A stretch of 64,000 nucleotides of DNA, taken from Candidatus Heimdallarchaeota archaeon LC_3 (GTDB taxonomy: Archaea > Asgardarchaeota > Heimdallarchaeia > Hodarchaeales > LC-3). The stretch is from NCBI GenBank assembly GCA_001940645.1, contig MDVS01000001.1, positions 61,087-125,086 on the forward strand, given 5' to 3'. The translations under genes and the position numbers were made by a program. Below are positions 27,808 through 36,387 of the stretch, piece by piece (the stretch's first letter is position 1; each line of letters begins with the position of its first letter). The notes below the pieces were generated by a model. It ran no database searches and was not told the origin of the DNA. It saw only the letters and a list, made by a program, of their open reading frames with translations.

Positions 27808-28809
27808 GTGAACAAAATGGTAAATAAAGAAATTGAGTTTCTTTCAAAAATTAAGAAAATCTTGCATAATAATTCAAATTTATTAAACGGTAATGAAGAT
27901 GCTGTAGCAATTAAGACGTCGAATATAAAAGGTTCAAAAACGATTATTAATTTAGATTCAATTTCATGGTCTTCTGATGTTATAAAGACAGTACCATTTA
28001 CTTATGAGTTGTTTGGACGAAAATTGGTTTCTATAACTTTATCCGACATCTGTGCAAAGGGAGGAAATGGTAAATATTTTCTGAGTTCAATATCCGTTCC
28101 TGATAATTTCCTTGAAGAAAACTTAGAATCTATAATTCAGGGAATGGTTAAAGCATGCCAGAAATATTCCTTAGAATATTTAGGAGGGGATTTGGGAACA
28201 AGTCTTGAACCTGTTTTATCAGGGATAATTATTGGTGAATCTGATACCGTTCTTCGTAGAAATGCTTGTGAAATAGATGATGATGTATGGGTAACGGGAA
28301 GATTTGGTTTAACTGGTTTAGGATTTTTAGAAGCATTTGAAGATTATGAAATACCCAATGACTTACGTAGTCTTGTAGAACAAAAAATTCTTTATCCTAC
28401 AGCTAAGGTGAGAGAAAGTCAAATAATAAAAAAACATGCAAATGCATGCATTGATAGTTCCGATGGACTGGCAATCTCTTTGTATCATTTATCGAATGAA
28501 TCTCAAAAAAAGATCATTATAAATGAATTACCAATCCATGCGGATATTGTTTCTTTAATTAAAAATAATTCAGAAATAAAAAAAAATAAAATTATTTTTT
28601 ACGCTGGAGAGGAGTTTGAACTAATTTTCACTGCGCCTTCTGAAAAAGAAATAAAAATTCTTAAAGAATTTCAAGAACAAGGATTAGAAACTCCTTGTAA
28701 AATTGGAAAGGTTGTTGCTGGCGACTCTCAAATAATAGATAATACAATTACTCCTCCAAAAAATTTAGAAATTAAAGGATGGGATACTTTACAACAATCA
28801 ACATTATAA
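27808..28809 (+). CDS. thiL: Thiamine-monophosphate kinase
   Basis: This 333-residue protein is an AIRS-family member with the ThiL pattern: an N-terminal NGNEDAVAI phosphate loop, SDICAKGG, YLGGDLGTS, a VTGRFGLTGLG loop, CIDSSDGLAISLYHL and YAGEEFELIF. ThiL phosphorylates thiamine monophosphate to thiamine pyrophosphate with ATP. The central nucleotide motif is EDAV rather than the usual DDA(A/V), a conservative change. The ATG at 27817 is an alternative to the GTG at 27808. Confidence 0.87.
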   Translation: MNKMVNKEIEFLSKIKKILHNNSNLLNGNEDAVAIKTSNIKGSKTIINLDSISWSSDVIKTVPFTYELFGRKLVSITLSDICAKGGNGKYFLSSISVPDNFLEENLESIIQGMVKACQKYSLEYLGGDLGTSLEPVLSGIIIGESDTVLRRNACEIDDDVWVTGRFGLTGLGFLEAFEDYEIPNDLRSLVEQKILYPTAKVRESQIIKKHANACIDSSDGLAISLYHLSNESQKKIIINELPIHADIVSLIKNNSEIKKNKIIFYAGEEFELIFTAPSEKEIKILKEFQEQGLETPCKIGKVVAGDSQIIDNTITPPKNLEIKGWDTLQQSTL

Positions 28810-28969
28810 TCAATAAATCTTAATAATTCTATAAAAATAATCCAATTTTTAATATAATTACAATATATTCTAAATAATCATCCGAAAAGAATTCCTAGCA
28901 ATCTTCTTATAATTTTGTTTTCTTGTAAATTGTTAATAAATAAAATCATTTTTTTAGCTTGATGAGAAT

Positions 28970-29641
28970 ATGGATTTATTAAAAAAGAAAGAATTGCTTG
29001 TAAAAAAATTTAGAGAAAGCAATACTGCTAAGAATGAAGCCATCATTCAAGCTTTTTTAAAAGTTCCTCGAGAAGAATTTGTTTTAAAAAATTATATCCA
29101 AAATACATATGATGATCATGCTCTTCCAATAATGGCATCTCAAACTATAAGTGCCCCTCACATGTGTATATACATACTAAGTTTTGGACGTTTTGAGTTA
29201 GGAATTCAAAAAGTGTTAGAAATCGGAGCCGGATCAGGTTATCAAGCTGCCTTAATGGCTGAATTATTAGGAAAAAATGCACATATCTACTCTATTGAAA
29301 GATTAGATTTATTAGCTGAATTTGCACAAAAAAATCTAGAACGGACTGGTTATGGTGATAGAGTTACTGTCATTTGTGCAGACGGAACACGTGGGTATCC
29401 TGATCTAGAAATTCCCCCTTTTGATAGAATAATCATTACAGCAGCTGGACCTCAAGTGCCTCCTCCACTTATTGATCAGCTAATAATTAACGGATATCTT
29501 TATATGCCATTGGGGCACCCAGGATTATTTCAAGAATGGATTGAAGCTAAAAAAATAGCTGACCACAAATTTATTAAGAAAAGTTTGTTATCTGTAGGTT
29601 TTGTTCCTTTAGTTGGAGAATATGGAGTTAGTGAATACTAA
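28970..29641 (+). CDS. pcm: Protein-L-isoaspartate O-methyltransferase
   Basis: The 223-residue protein matches PCMT: PREEFV, the ISAPHMCIY substrate loop, EIGAGSGYQAALMAE SAM-binding motif, ERLDLLAEFA and the post-motifs FDRIIITAAGP and PPPLIDQL. PCMT repairs isoaspartyl residues in aged proteins. Length and start match the archaeal/bacterial family. It is convergent with the FEN1 gene; a T9 run lies between them. Confidence 0.93.
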   Translation: MDLLKKKELLVKKFRESNTAKNEAIIQAFLKVPREEFVLKNYIQNTYDDHALPIMASQTISAPHMCIYILSFGRFELGIQKVLEIGAGSGYQAALMAELLGKNAHIYSIERLDLLAEFAQKNLERTGYGDRVTVICADGTRGYPDLEIPPFDRIIITAAGPQVPPPLIDQLIINGYLYMPLGHPGLFQEWIEAKKIADHKFIKKSLLSVGFVPLVGEYGVSEY

Positions 29642-29668
29642 AATCTAGAAGAAAATTATTATTATATC

Positions 29669-29677
29669 TTTTTTTTT
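29669..29677 (+). terminator. Poly-T tract after pcm
   Basis: A T9 run 27 bases after the PCMT stop fits an archaeal U-tract transcription terminator. The downstream part of the convergent fen1 gene overlaps its end, so termination is expected before entering fen1. Confidence 0.45.
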
Positions 29678-30735
29678 CAGAAAAAAGAGTTAAGTGATTT
29701 TTGTTTTTGTTTTTTGGTTATACCCATTAATCGATGAGACACCCTTTCTTCACTAAAGTTTCTTTCGTCAACAAGGAATTTAGTTATACCTTTGATATCA
29801 GCGCGTTGATTGAAATTAATTGTTAAATCATCAATAGATGGAGGATTATTAAAATAATCTTGAATAATTTCAGGTGCTGCAGCAGGAAAATATGTTTCCA
29901 TTGTATCCCCTTCCTTAAAGAAGGTTTTAGAAACATGATCAATCAAATCATTCCATTCAGGAAACTGTTTAACCAATTTTAATCCAGTTTTTATACCAAC
30001 TTTAGGAATTTTATCATTAAAATCGGTTCCCACCAATAACCCTAGATTAATTAATTGTGTTCGTGAAATTCTCAATTCATTAAGAGCTTTTTCTAAATAA
30101 ATTTTCTCAGGAATCACTGTTTTCAATTGACCTCTTATCATTCGGGTTCGGCTAACAGTTACATTTCGTAAAACTAAGGGTGCTCCAAAAAGAAAAGTAT
30201 CATAATCTTGACTAGCAACAGCATCAATAAGACCCTGTTGTGCCATTACTGCCAATTGTGCTTCGGCATCATGAATAGCTGTAACGTAGGGAATTCCAAG
30301 TAAATCTAATAGTTTTTTAGAATCATCAACAATTTGTTCATCTATAGAAATCATTTGTTGAGCGAATTTTTTTGCTTTATCAAAATCTTCTTTTTCCATA
30401 GCAATCTTGTATTCCTCCTCAGCCCTTCTTTTCTTTTCAGCTCGCTTTGCTAATTCCCTTTTTTTGAATTCAGGAGGTTTACCATCAAAGCAATAAACTA
30501 AATTTATGCCTTCATCAACTAAAGACAAAGTTCTATTAAGTAATCCTTGCAAATGTGAAGTAGTTCTTCCTTGAGCATCAGTCAATGCATTTGCACTATC
30601 GTCATCAGATCGAATACGTGCTAACATCTGATAAATAACAACATAAGCGTCAATACCAATTTTTTTACCTTTTAATTCGCGTAATTTGAGTGGTTCACGA
30701 ATCTCATTAAGTAATTCTCCAAATTTGATTCCCAT
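29677..30735 (-). CDS. fen1: Flap endonuclease 1
   Basis: The start is taken at the ATG giving MGIKFGELL, typical of archaeal FEN1, 9 bases downstream of the Arf-like gene stop; an upstream start in the same frame is less likely. The protein is about 352 residues with the FEN/XPG N-domain (GIDAYVVIYQML, VYCFDGKPPEFK), the internal domain (IPYVTAIHDAEAQLAVMAQ) and helix-hairpin-helix region (LGLLVGTDFND). It ends in a PIP box, QKSLNSFF, binding the PCNA clamp. FEN1 removes Okazaki fragment flaps. It follows the GTPase gene and is probably co-transcribed. Confidence 0.94.
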   Translation of the reverse strand: MGIKFGELLNEIREPLKLRELKGKKIGIDAYVVIYQMLARIRSDDDSANALTDAQGRTTSHLQGLLNRTLSLVDEGINLVYCFDGKPPEFKKRELAKRAEKKRRAEEEYKIAMEKEDFDKAKKFAQQMISIDEQIVDDSKKLLDLLGIPYVTAIHDAEAQLAVMAQQGLIDAVASQDYDTFLFGAPLVLRNVTVSRTRMIRGQLKTVIPEKIYLEKALNELRISRTQLINLGLLVGTDFNDKIPKVGIKTGLKLVKQFPEWNDLIDHVSKTFFKEGDTMETYFPAAAPEIIQDYFNNPPSIDDLTINFNQRADIKGITKFLVDERNFSEERVSHRLMGITKKQKQKSLNSFF

Positions 30736-30743
30736 ATACTTAT

Positions 30744-31637
30744 TCATTCCTCTGGATTTTGAGCTAACCACCAAATATATTCAAGCAACCAATGTAATGA
30801 TGCTGGTAGTCCTTCTCCAGTAATTCCGCTTGCTGGAAAAACTGAAATTCTGTATGAACTTGAAGATATTTCATTAATTGATGAAACAATTGAACTTAAC
30901 TCTTTACTTGTAAGAAGATCTTGCTTATTAACAATAATAGAAAAAGGTAATCTCATAAAATTTGGATTTTTGAGTAGTTTTTCTAATTCCTGAATAGATT
31001 CCTGTATCCTTTCTCGATCATCTGAGTCAATCACGTAAATTATACCTGTCAAATCTTCATATTCCAACCATAAAGGACGAAAATCCTCTCTCCCGCTTAA
31101 TTCTAGAAAAACAGGTTCCCATTCAGCACCTAAAACACCGGGCATTGTAAAACGATTGAGACCAAAAGTAGGTGAATATTCCTCAATAACTTCACCAGTA
31201 GTAAGATAGGACAAAATTGCAGTTTTTCCAGCTTTATCTAAGCCAAATACTCCAATTGGTGTTTTATCATTCCATTTGATTGATTTTAATTTAAATTCAC
31301 TAGAAAATCTTAAGTGAGTTAACGTCCCACATTGAATTATCAGATTTTCAACACGATCCTTCAAAAATTCATTTGTGATCATCTTCTTTGCATTAGAATT
31401 GGAAAATCTATAGCGTAAATTTTTTAATTCGTCACAAATTTGTTTAGCAAGAACTGAATAACTTGGTTTAGGGAATTCGTAATCAAGTGCAATGATTACT
31501 TTTATGGCATCAAAGCCTTTGTATAACTCTTTTATCTTTAAATATTGAAATTGAGGATCATCTTCTAATCCCGGGTCGTACCCTAAAATAACATTGGTAT
31601 TTGAATATTCATATATGCCAATATCAGGGATAATCAT
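30744..31637 (-). CDS. Arf-like small GTPase with N-terminal extension and degenerate switch II
   Basis: The 297-residue protein has an unrecognised N-terminal domain of about 115-120 residues, followed by a small GTPase domain with Arf-type motifs: G1 GLDKAGKT (132-139), G2 PTFG (156-159), G4 NKQD (237-240). The RPLW of switch II (187-190) and the DSDDRERI strand match Arf. However, Arf G3 DVGGQ reads ELSGR here: Asp to Glu (179), Gly to Ser (181) and the catalytic Gln to Arg (183). That predicts impaired or altered GTP hydrolysis. There is no N-terminal myristoylation Gly2. Such Arf-like proteins are an Asgard hallmark. It sits directly upstream of fen1 (9 bases), an unexpected pairing. Confidence 0.82.
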   Translation of the reverse strand: MIIPDIGIYEYSNTNVILGYDPGLEDDPQFQYLKIKELYKGFDAIKVIIALDYEFPKPSYSVLAKQICDELKNLRYRFSNSNAKKMITNEFLKDRVENLIIQCGTLTHLRFSSEFKLKSIKWNDKTPIGVFGLDKAGKTAILSYLTTGEVIEEYSPTFGLNRFTMPGVLGAEWEPVFLELSGREDFRPLWLEYEDLTGIIYVIDSDDRERIQESIQELEKLLKNPNFMRLPFSIIVNKQDLLTSKELSSIVSSINEISSSSYRISVFPASGITGEGLPASLHWLLEYIWWLAQNPEE

Positions 31638-31810
31638 CCAGATTTTCTGTATAATGACTAGACACCAGAAGAAAAGCTATTAAAGATAATTAAATAAAGG
31701 AAAAGAATTCTTTATTTCTAAACGACATATTGTAATTTGAATTTATAAAAGATGTTGAATAAAAATTGATTATTATCTTTGCTAACAAAGCAATTAATGA
31801 AAAAAGATGG

Positions 31811-31920
31811 TGAGCCGCAGCAGATTTGAACTGCCGACCCTCTCGGTGTAAGCGAGATGTCATATTCCCGTTTACAGTCCCTAATCGGAATCTACAAAAA
31901 CCGGGCTAGACCAGCGGCTC
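31811..31920 (-). tRNA. tRNA-Val (UAC) with 35-nt intron in the D-loop
   Basis: Read on the minus strand, the acceptor arms GAGCCGC and GCGGCTC pair perfectly with discriminator A at 31811. The anticodon arm TCTCG-CTTACAC-CGAGA gives anticodon UAC (Val), and the T-arm is GGCAG-TTCAAAT-CTGCT. The D-arm is closed only if about 35 bases are removed: exon 1 is 31920-31899, intron 31898-31864 and exon 2 31863-31811, giving a 75-nt tRNA with D-loop CCCGGTTATGAC. The intron is at a non-canonical position (not 37/38), and its junction bases CCCG/CGGG and TTT/AAA can pair. The exact splice bases are uncertain by one or two. Confidence 0.85.
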
Positions 31921-32136
31921 TCTTTTAAACAGATATTGAATTGTTATAAATAACAACTCTATTTAAGATGATATAAGGATAAATATAAATTTCTTTTAAT
32001 ATGTTTACTTGGAATTTAAGAAAATAAGTTATTGATTAGTGCTGAAGAATTTAATTCAATTATTTAAGCAATAGCATTTATTTTGTGAAAATTAGTAATA
32101 TTCAATTTATAAATTACTATCATTGGCGAAAATTTG

Positions 32137-33594
32137 ATGAAGATTTATAATACTCTAACTAGGTCGATCGAAGAATTATCTACAATTAAAAAAGATAAAG
32201 TAAATATCTATTGCTGTGGTCCTACAGTTTATGGAATGCCACATGTAGGTAATTTTCGCACATTCTTTTTTGGTGATCAATTTCGTCGTTATTTGATATA
32301 CCGTGGTTACAATGTTCTCTATGTTATGAATATAACCGATATTGATGATAAAACGATTCGAGATTCAAAAAAGGAAAAGCTTTCGTTAAAAGAGTTTACA
32401 GAGAAATATACTTTAGAATTCTTTCGAGGATGTTCTTGGCTCAACATAGAACCAGCTAATGTACACCCTAAAGCAACCGATCATATAGATGATATGATTG
32501 AACTAATCAAAACTTTAGAGAAAAAGGGATTAGCATACGAAAAAGATGGATCAGTTTATTATTCTATCGAAAATTTTTCAACCTATGGAGATTTAGCCCA
32601 GCTTAAAATGGAAAATCTTGCAATTGGTAAGTCTGTAGATGTAGACGAATACGATAAAGATAATCCAGCGGACTTTGTTTTATGGAAAGCGGCTAAAGAA
32701 GATGAAATAAAACGTAAAATCTATTGGGATTCCCCTTGGGGTAAAGGGCGTCCTGGTTGGCATTTAGAATGTTCAATCCTTTCAACGAAATATCTTGGTG
32801 ATTCTTTTGATGTCCATATTGGTGGAGTTGACTTAATTTTTCCTCATCATACTAATGAAATTGCTCAATCTGAGGGTGCTAGAGATTCTAAAGATCCCTT
32901 TGTTAAATATTGGGTACATGGTGAATTCTTAATTGTCGATGGGAAAAAAATGTCTAAATCATTAGGTAATTACTTCACTATGGATGATTTAGTCAAAGAA
33001 CACGATCCTAATACTATTAGAATGTATTTCTTAAACAGTCATTATCGTGATGTACTCAATTTTACTATTGATTCTTTAAAACAGGTAGATTCGCAACGAG
33101 AACGTGTTAAAGTAACACTTGATGATTTACACTCAGAATTAAGCAAAAAGAATTACCTCACAACTGAAAAATACGGTAAAGAAGATATTAAGCTACACGA
33201 AGAACTTCTGAAATTTAAACATGACATCATTGAAGCCATGGATAACGATTTTTCTACACCTACAGCCATGAAAAGTTTAAATAACATGATAAGATCAATT
33301 AATAGTTGTTTACAAAACGAAAAATCTAGCTTAAATCATAGTTCGATTCATTTTGCTCATTCAATGCTTCGCGAGATATTTGACCTATTTGGTTTATTTC
33401 CAGAAACAAGTAGTGGAGGATATGAACAGGAATTTGTTGAAAAACTAATTCAGGATATAATTGATTTAAGAAATGAATTTCGAAAAGAAAAACAATGGAA
33501 AATTTCTGATCAGATTCGTGATTTGATGAAAGAAAATGGTATTGAACTAAAAGATCTTCAAGAAGGTTCTCGTTGGAGAAAAATTGATAAATAG
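32137..33594 (+). CDS. cysS: Cysteinyl-tRNA synthetase
   Basis: The 485-residue protein has class I features: CCGPTVYGMPHVGN (the HIGH motif as HVGN with the zinc-ligand Cys just before), ECSILSTKYLGDSFDVHIGG with GGVDLIFPHH, and KMSKS (GKKMSKSLG). Cys, His and Glu zinc ligands are in place. C-terminal DALR-like helices follow. It charges tRNA-Cys directly, so this organism does not depend only on the SepRS/SepCysS route. The start is taken at the ATG at 32137; a TTG codon is immediately upstream. Confidence 0.94.
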   Translation: MKIYNTLTRSIEELSTIKKDKVNIYCCGPTVYGMPHVGNFRTFFFGDQFRRYLIYRGYNVLYVMNITDIDDKTIRDSKKEKLSLKEFTEKYTLEFFRGCSWLNIEPANVHPKATDHIDDMIELIKTLEKKGLAYEKDGSVYYSIENFSTYGDLAQLKMENLAIGKSVDVDEYDKDNPADFVLWKAAKEDEIKRKIYWDSPWGKGRPGWHLECSILSTKYLGDSFDVHIGGVDLIFPHHTNEIAQSEGARDSKDPFVKYWVHGEFLIVDGKKMSKSLGNYFTMDDLVKEHDPNTIRMYFLNSHYRDVLNFTIDSLKQVDSQRERVKVTLDDLHSELSKKNYLTTEKYGKEDIKLHEELLKFKHDIIEAMDNDFSTPTAMKSLNNMIRSINSCLQNEKSSLNHSSIHFAHSMLREIFDLFGLFPETSSGGYEQEFVEKLIQDIIDLRNEFRKEKQWKISDQIRDLMKENGIELKDLQEGSRWRKIDK

Positions 33595-33729
33595 GATCTC
33601 TCTATTCTAAAAGCTAATTTATTATTGGATACTGAATTTATTTCATCATTCAAAAAAAACATTAATGAAATTGCATTAAAAGTTATAACTAGACTTTAAA
33701 TTTATGTTCTAAGAGGATTTTTGGTTTTA

Positions 33730-34035
33730 ATGAGAATTACTGCTGTTGCTGATGGACAAACATGTACTTGGTTGAAAATGAGTGGTATTGGACAAGTTCA
33801 TCCCATAAATGACCCTTCAGAAGCTGGAGATATATTAAAACAATTAGCAAAAGATATAGACCTTGCTATTGTTTTAATCACACCTGAGGTGGCTAAAGCA
33901 AATTCAAGAATAGTACAAGCAAATCTTGCTAAAAAAGATGTTTTTCCTATCATGCTAGAATTACCAATTGGTGAAACAAGTTCTGGGTTACAGGATCTCA
34001 TTTCATCAGCACTTGGTATAGAATTTCAATTTTAA
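33730..34035 (+). CDS. atpF: A/V-type ATP synthase subunit F
   Basis: The roughly 101-residue protein has the small Rossmann-like fold of subunit F: MRITAVADGQTCTWLKMSGIG, DPSEAGDILKQL, DLAIVLITPEVA and a C-terminal DLISSALGIEF helix. Subunit F sits in the central stalk next to subunit D and modulates ATP hydrolysis. It is separated from the I, C and K genes (about 5-10 kb away, opposite strand). A TTG at 33721 is a possible longer start, but the ATG at 33730 matches family length. Confidence 0.75.
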   Translation: MRITAVADGQTCTWLKMSGIGQVHPINDPSEAGDILKQLAKDIDLAIVLITPEVAKANSRIVQANLAKKDVFPIMLELPIGETSSGLQDLISSALGIEFQF

Positions 34036-34067
34036 ATTCGCTTATACAATATATATCAAATTGTTTT

Positions 34068-34152
34068 GCGGGGGTATCCGAGCCAGGTCAAAGGAGCAGG
34101 ATTTAGGTTCCTGTCGCGTAGGTGTACGGGCGTTCAAATCGCCCCTCCCGCA
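34068..34152 (+). tRNA. tRNA-Leu (UAG)
   Basis: Acceptor GCGGGGG and CTCCCGC pair (one G-U). The D-arm is TCC-GAGCCAGGTCAAA-GGA. The anticodon arm CAGGA-TTTAGGT-TCCTG gives anticodon UAG. A long variable arm of about 14 bases precedes the T-arm GGGCG-TTCAAAT-CGCCC, and discriminator A follows. The long variable arm and anticodon make it Leu. No intron is needed. Confidence 0.93.
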
Positions 34153-34161
34153 TTAAAAATA

Positions 34162-34169
34162 TTTTTTTT
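34162..34169 (+). terminator. Poly-T tract after tRNA-Leu
   Basis: A T8 run begins 10 bases beyond the discriminator base, fitting U-tract termination of the tRNA transcript before the translin gene (start 34193). Confidence 0.5.
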
Positions 34170-34192
34170 AAACAATAAATTAGGGTTGTATC

Positions 34193-34840
34193 ATGGAAGA
34201 TCAATTGCAAGAAATTTTTGCCTTTATTCATAATCGTTTATCTGTTTTAGACACAAAAAGAGAACAAATTCTAATAGCTAGTAGAGAAATTATTCGGAAT
34301 TGTTCTGTTACAATCAAACATATACACAGAAAAGACATAAAACTAGCTGAAGAACTAGCTTCAAAGGTTAGAGAATCTTTAAAAGAATTAGAAAAAATTA
34401 GAGATCCTTCTCTTAATGTAGATAATAATGTTTTAACAGCGTATCAAGAATATGTAGAAGCTATTCAATTTCTCCACTTTTCTTTATCTAAACCTTTTAT
34501 GAAGCCGCAAGAAGATGAACAAATCCCAATATTGGCATATTTGCATGGCATGGCTGATTTGGTTGGAGAATTAAGAAGATATTGTCTTGATAAACTTAAA
34601 GATTCCTCTACGTTTTCAGATGCCGAACGATCAATGAATTGCATGGAGGATGTTTATGACAGCTTACTTTCACTTGATTTTCCCTCAGGATTGATAGTGG
34701 GTGTAAGAAAAAAAACTGATATTGCAAGGAATATTGTTGAAAAAACTCGTGGGGATCTGGTTTTGGCTTATAATCGAGGAAAAATTGAAGAAAAAATCGA
34801 TAGTCTTCTTAAAACTATTAAAGAAGATGAAGGCAAATAA
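34193..34840 (+). CDS. Translin family protein
   Basis: The 215-residue all-helical protein matches translin/TRAX: REIIRNCSVTIKHIHRKD, the AYLHGMADLVGELRRYCLD signature (about 118-136) and the C-terminal GVRKKTDIARNIVEKTRGDL. Eukaryotic translin-TRAX (C3PO) is a single-stranded nucleic acid octamer with RNase activity in the TRAX subunit; archaeal homologues have similar ring structures and RNase activity in some cases. Glu and Asp candidates occur in the conserved helix, but catalytic competence is not proven. It stands alone after tRNA-Leu. Confidence 0.85.
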   Translation: MEDQLQEIFAFIHNRLSVLDTKREQILIASREIIRNCSVTIKHIHRKDIKLAEELASKVRESLKELEKIRDPSLNVDNNVLTAYQEYVEAIQFLHFSLSKPFMKPQEDEQIPILAYLHGMADLVGELRRYCLDKLKDSSTFSDAERSMNCMEDVYDSLLSLDFPSGLIVGVRKKTDIARNIVEKTRGDLVLAYNRGKIEEKIDSLLKTIKEDEGK

Positions 34841-34874
34841 TTTTTTGTTCAATATTTAAAGAAAATGTAGTTCT

Positions 34875-36386
34875 TTATTTTTTCATCCTTTGACTTAACT
34901 TTGGATTTCGTGCGGCTAAAACATCATCAATCCTACCAACAGACATGTTATGAGGAGCATTTTTAATAATTTCTGGATTTTCAAATGCTTCTTTCGAGAT
35001 ATTTTCTAGAGCGTTTATGAAGCGATCCAAATTCTCTTTAGGTTCAGTTTCAGTTGGTTCAACCATCAAAGCTTCTGGAACTATCATTGGAAAATATATA
35101 GTTGGTGGATGTACGTTAAAGTCTATTAGTCTTTTAGAAACATCAAGAGTAGAAATTCCTGTTTCTTTTTTTAATTTCTCAGCTGATGCAACAAATTCAT
35201 GCTTAATTAAACCTGTTTTTACATCTTTGTATGGAATGGTGATTCCTTTTATTTTTTCTACAAAATGTGCCATGTAATTTGCATTTAAAACAGCATGACT
35301 TGCTGCAGCTTGTAATCCCTCCCATCCCATCATGAAAATGTAGACATATGCTCTTACCAGTACACCAAAATTTCCTAAATATGCTTTGACTTTACCAATG
35401 GAGTCTTTACGATCATAATCTAATAAATATTGACCATCTCTTTTAATAATAGCGGGTTTTGGTAAGAAAGGAATCAAATCTTCTCGGACTGCCACTACTC
35501 CTGCTCCTGGACCTCCACCTCCATGGGGAGTAGAAAATGTTTTATGTAAATTTGAGTGAGCAACATCAAATAACATATCTCCTGGTCGAGAAATAGCAAC
35601 AATTGCATTTAAATTAGCTCCATCGTAATAACAGAGTCCACCAGCCTCATGTATAATAGTTGTAATTTCCTTAATGTGATATTCGAAAATTCCTAATGTT
35701 GATGGATTTGTTAACATGAATCCTGCAGTTTTGGGGCCAACAGCTGCTCGTAATGCATCGAGATTCACCAATCCCTCTTTAGTTGAGGGTATTATTACTA
35801 CTTTGTAACCAGCCATCGCTGCTGATGCAAAATTTGTTCCATGAGCTGAATCTGGAATAATTATTTCTCTTCGTTCTTTATTTTCTCCATTCTTCTTGTG
35901 GTAAGCTCTTATTACTAAAAGCCCAGTATATTCACCTGCTGCACCTGCTGCTGGTTGTACTGTAACCCCAGGTAATCCAAAAATTTCAGCAATGTACTGT
36001 TGTAGCTCATAGATTATTTGTAAACTACCTTGGATAGTTTCTACAGGTTGATCGGGATGAGTTAAACCTATTTTATGTGAACTAGCAATTTTGTCATTTA
36101 TAATTGGGTTATATTTCATTGTACAAGATCCTAACGGATAGAAACCACTAGTAACACCAAAAGTCATTTGTGATAATCGAGTATAATGCCTTAATACCTC
36201 TAATTCACCAATTTCAGGTAAATTTAATTTGGTTAATCTTTTTATTCTTCCAATTCTCTCTAATTGCTTATTAACATGATTTATTAGTTCTTCAGGAAGA
36301 TTGGGAATCTGATTATTTCGAAGTCCTTTTTGTCCTTTTTCAAAAATGACGGGCTCATTCCAGATAGCTTGTTGTTCAAAATCCAT
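34875..36386 (-). CDS. gcvPB: Glycine dehydrogenase (decarboxylating) subunit 2
   Basis: This 503-residue protein is the PLP-binding C-terminal half of glycine decarboxylase as a separate gene, with ANLNAIVAISRPG, the HSNLHKTFSTPHGGGGPG pyridoxal-phosphate lysine region and GAGVVAVR, and N-terminal TSGFYPLGSCTMKYNP. It works with subunit 1 to decarboxylate glycine and pass the aminomethyl group to lipoylated GcvH. It follows gcvPA with a 1-base gap. GcvT, GcvH and Lpd are not in the window. Confidence 0.95.
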   Translation of the reverse strand: MDFEQQAIWNEPVIFEKGQKGLRNNQIPNLPEELINHVNKQLERIGRIKRLTKLNLPEIGELEVLRHYTRLSQMTFGVTSGFYPLGSCTMKYNPIINDKIASSHKIGLTHPDQPVETIQGSLQIIYELQQYIAEIFGLPGVTVQPAAGAAGEYTGLLVIRAYHKKNGENKERREIIIPDSAHGTNFASAAMAGYKVVIIPSTKEGLVNLDALRAAVGPKTAGFMLTNPSTLGIFEYHIKEITTIIHEAGGLCYYDGANLNAIVAISRPGDMLFDVAHSNLHKTFSTPHGGGGPGAGVVAVREDLIPFLPKPAIIKRDGQYLLDYDRKDSIGKVKAYLGNFGVLVRAYVYIFMMGWEGLQAAASHAVLNANYMAHFVEKIKGITIPYKDVKTGLIKHEFVASAEKLKKETGISTLDVSKRLIDFNVHPPTIYFPMIVPEALMVEPTETEPKENLDRFINALENISKEAFENPEIIKNAPHNMSVGRIDDVLAARNPKLSQRMKK

Positions 36387-36387
36387 T

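Noticed and set aside
30736..30774. Longer N-terminus for FEN1
   Set aside because: It would place MVVSSKSRG before the conserved MGIKFG start and overlap the GTPase gene more; archaeal FEN1 starts at this Met.
31811..31920. Canonical anticodon-loop intron in tRNA-Val
   Set aside because: The anticodon stem-loop TCTCG-CTTACAC-CGAGA is intact; only the D-arm is interrupted.
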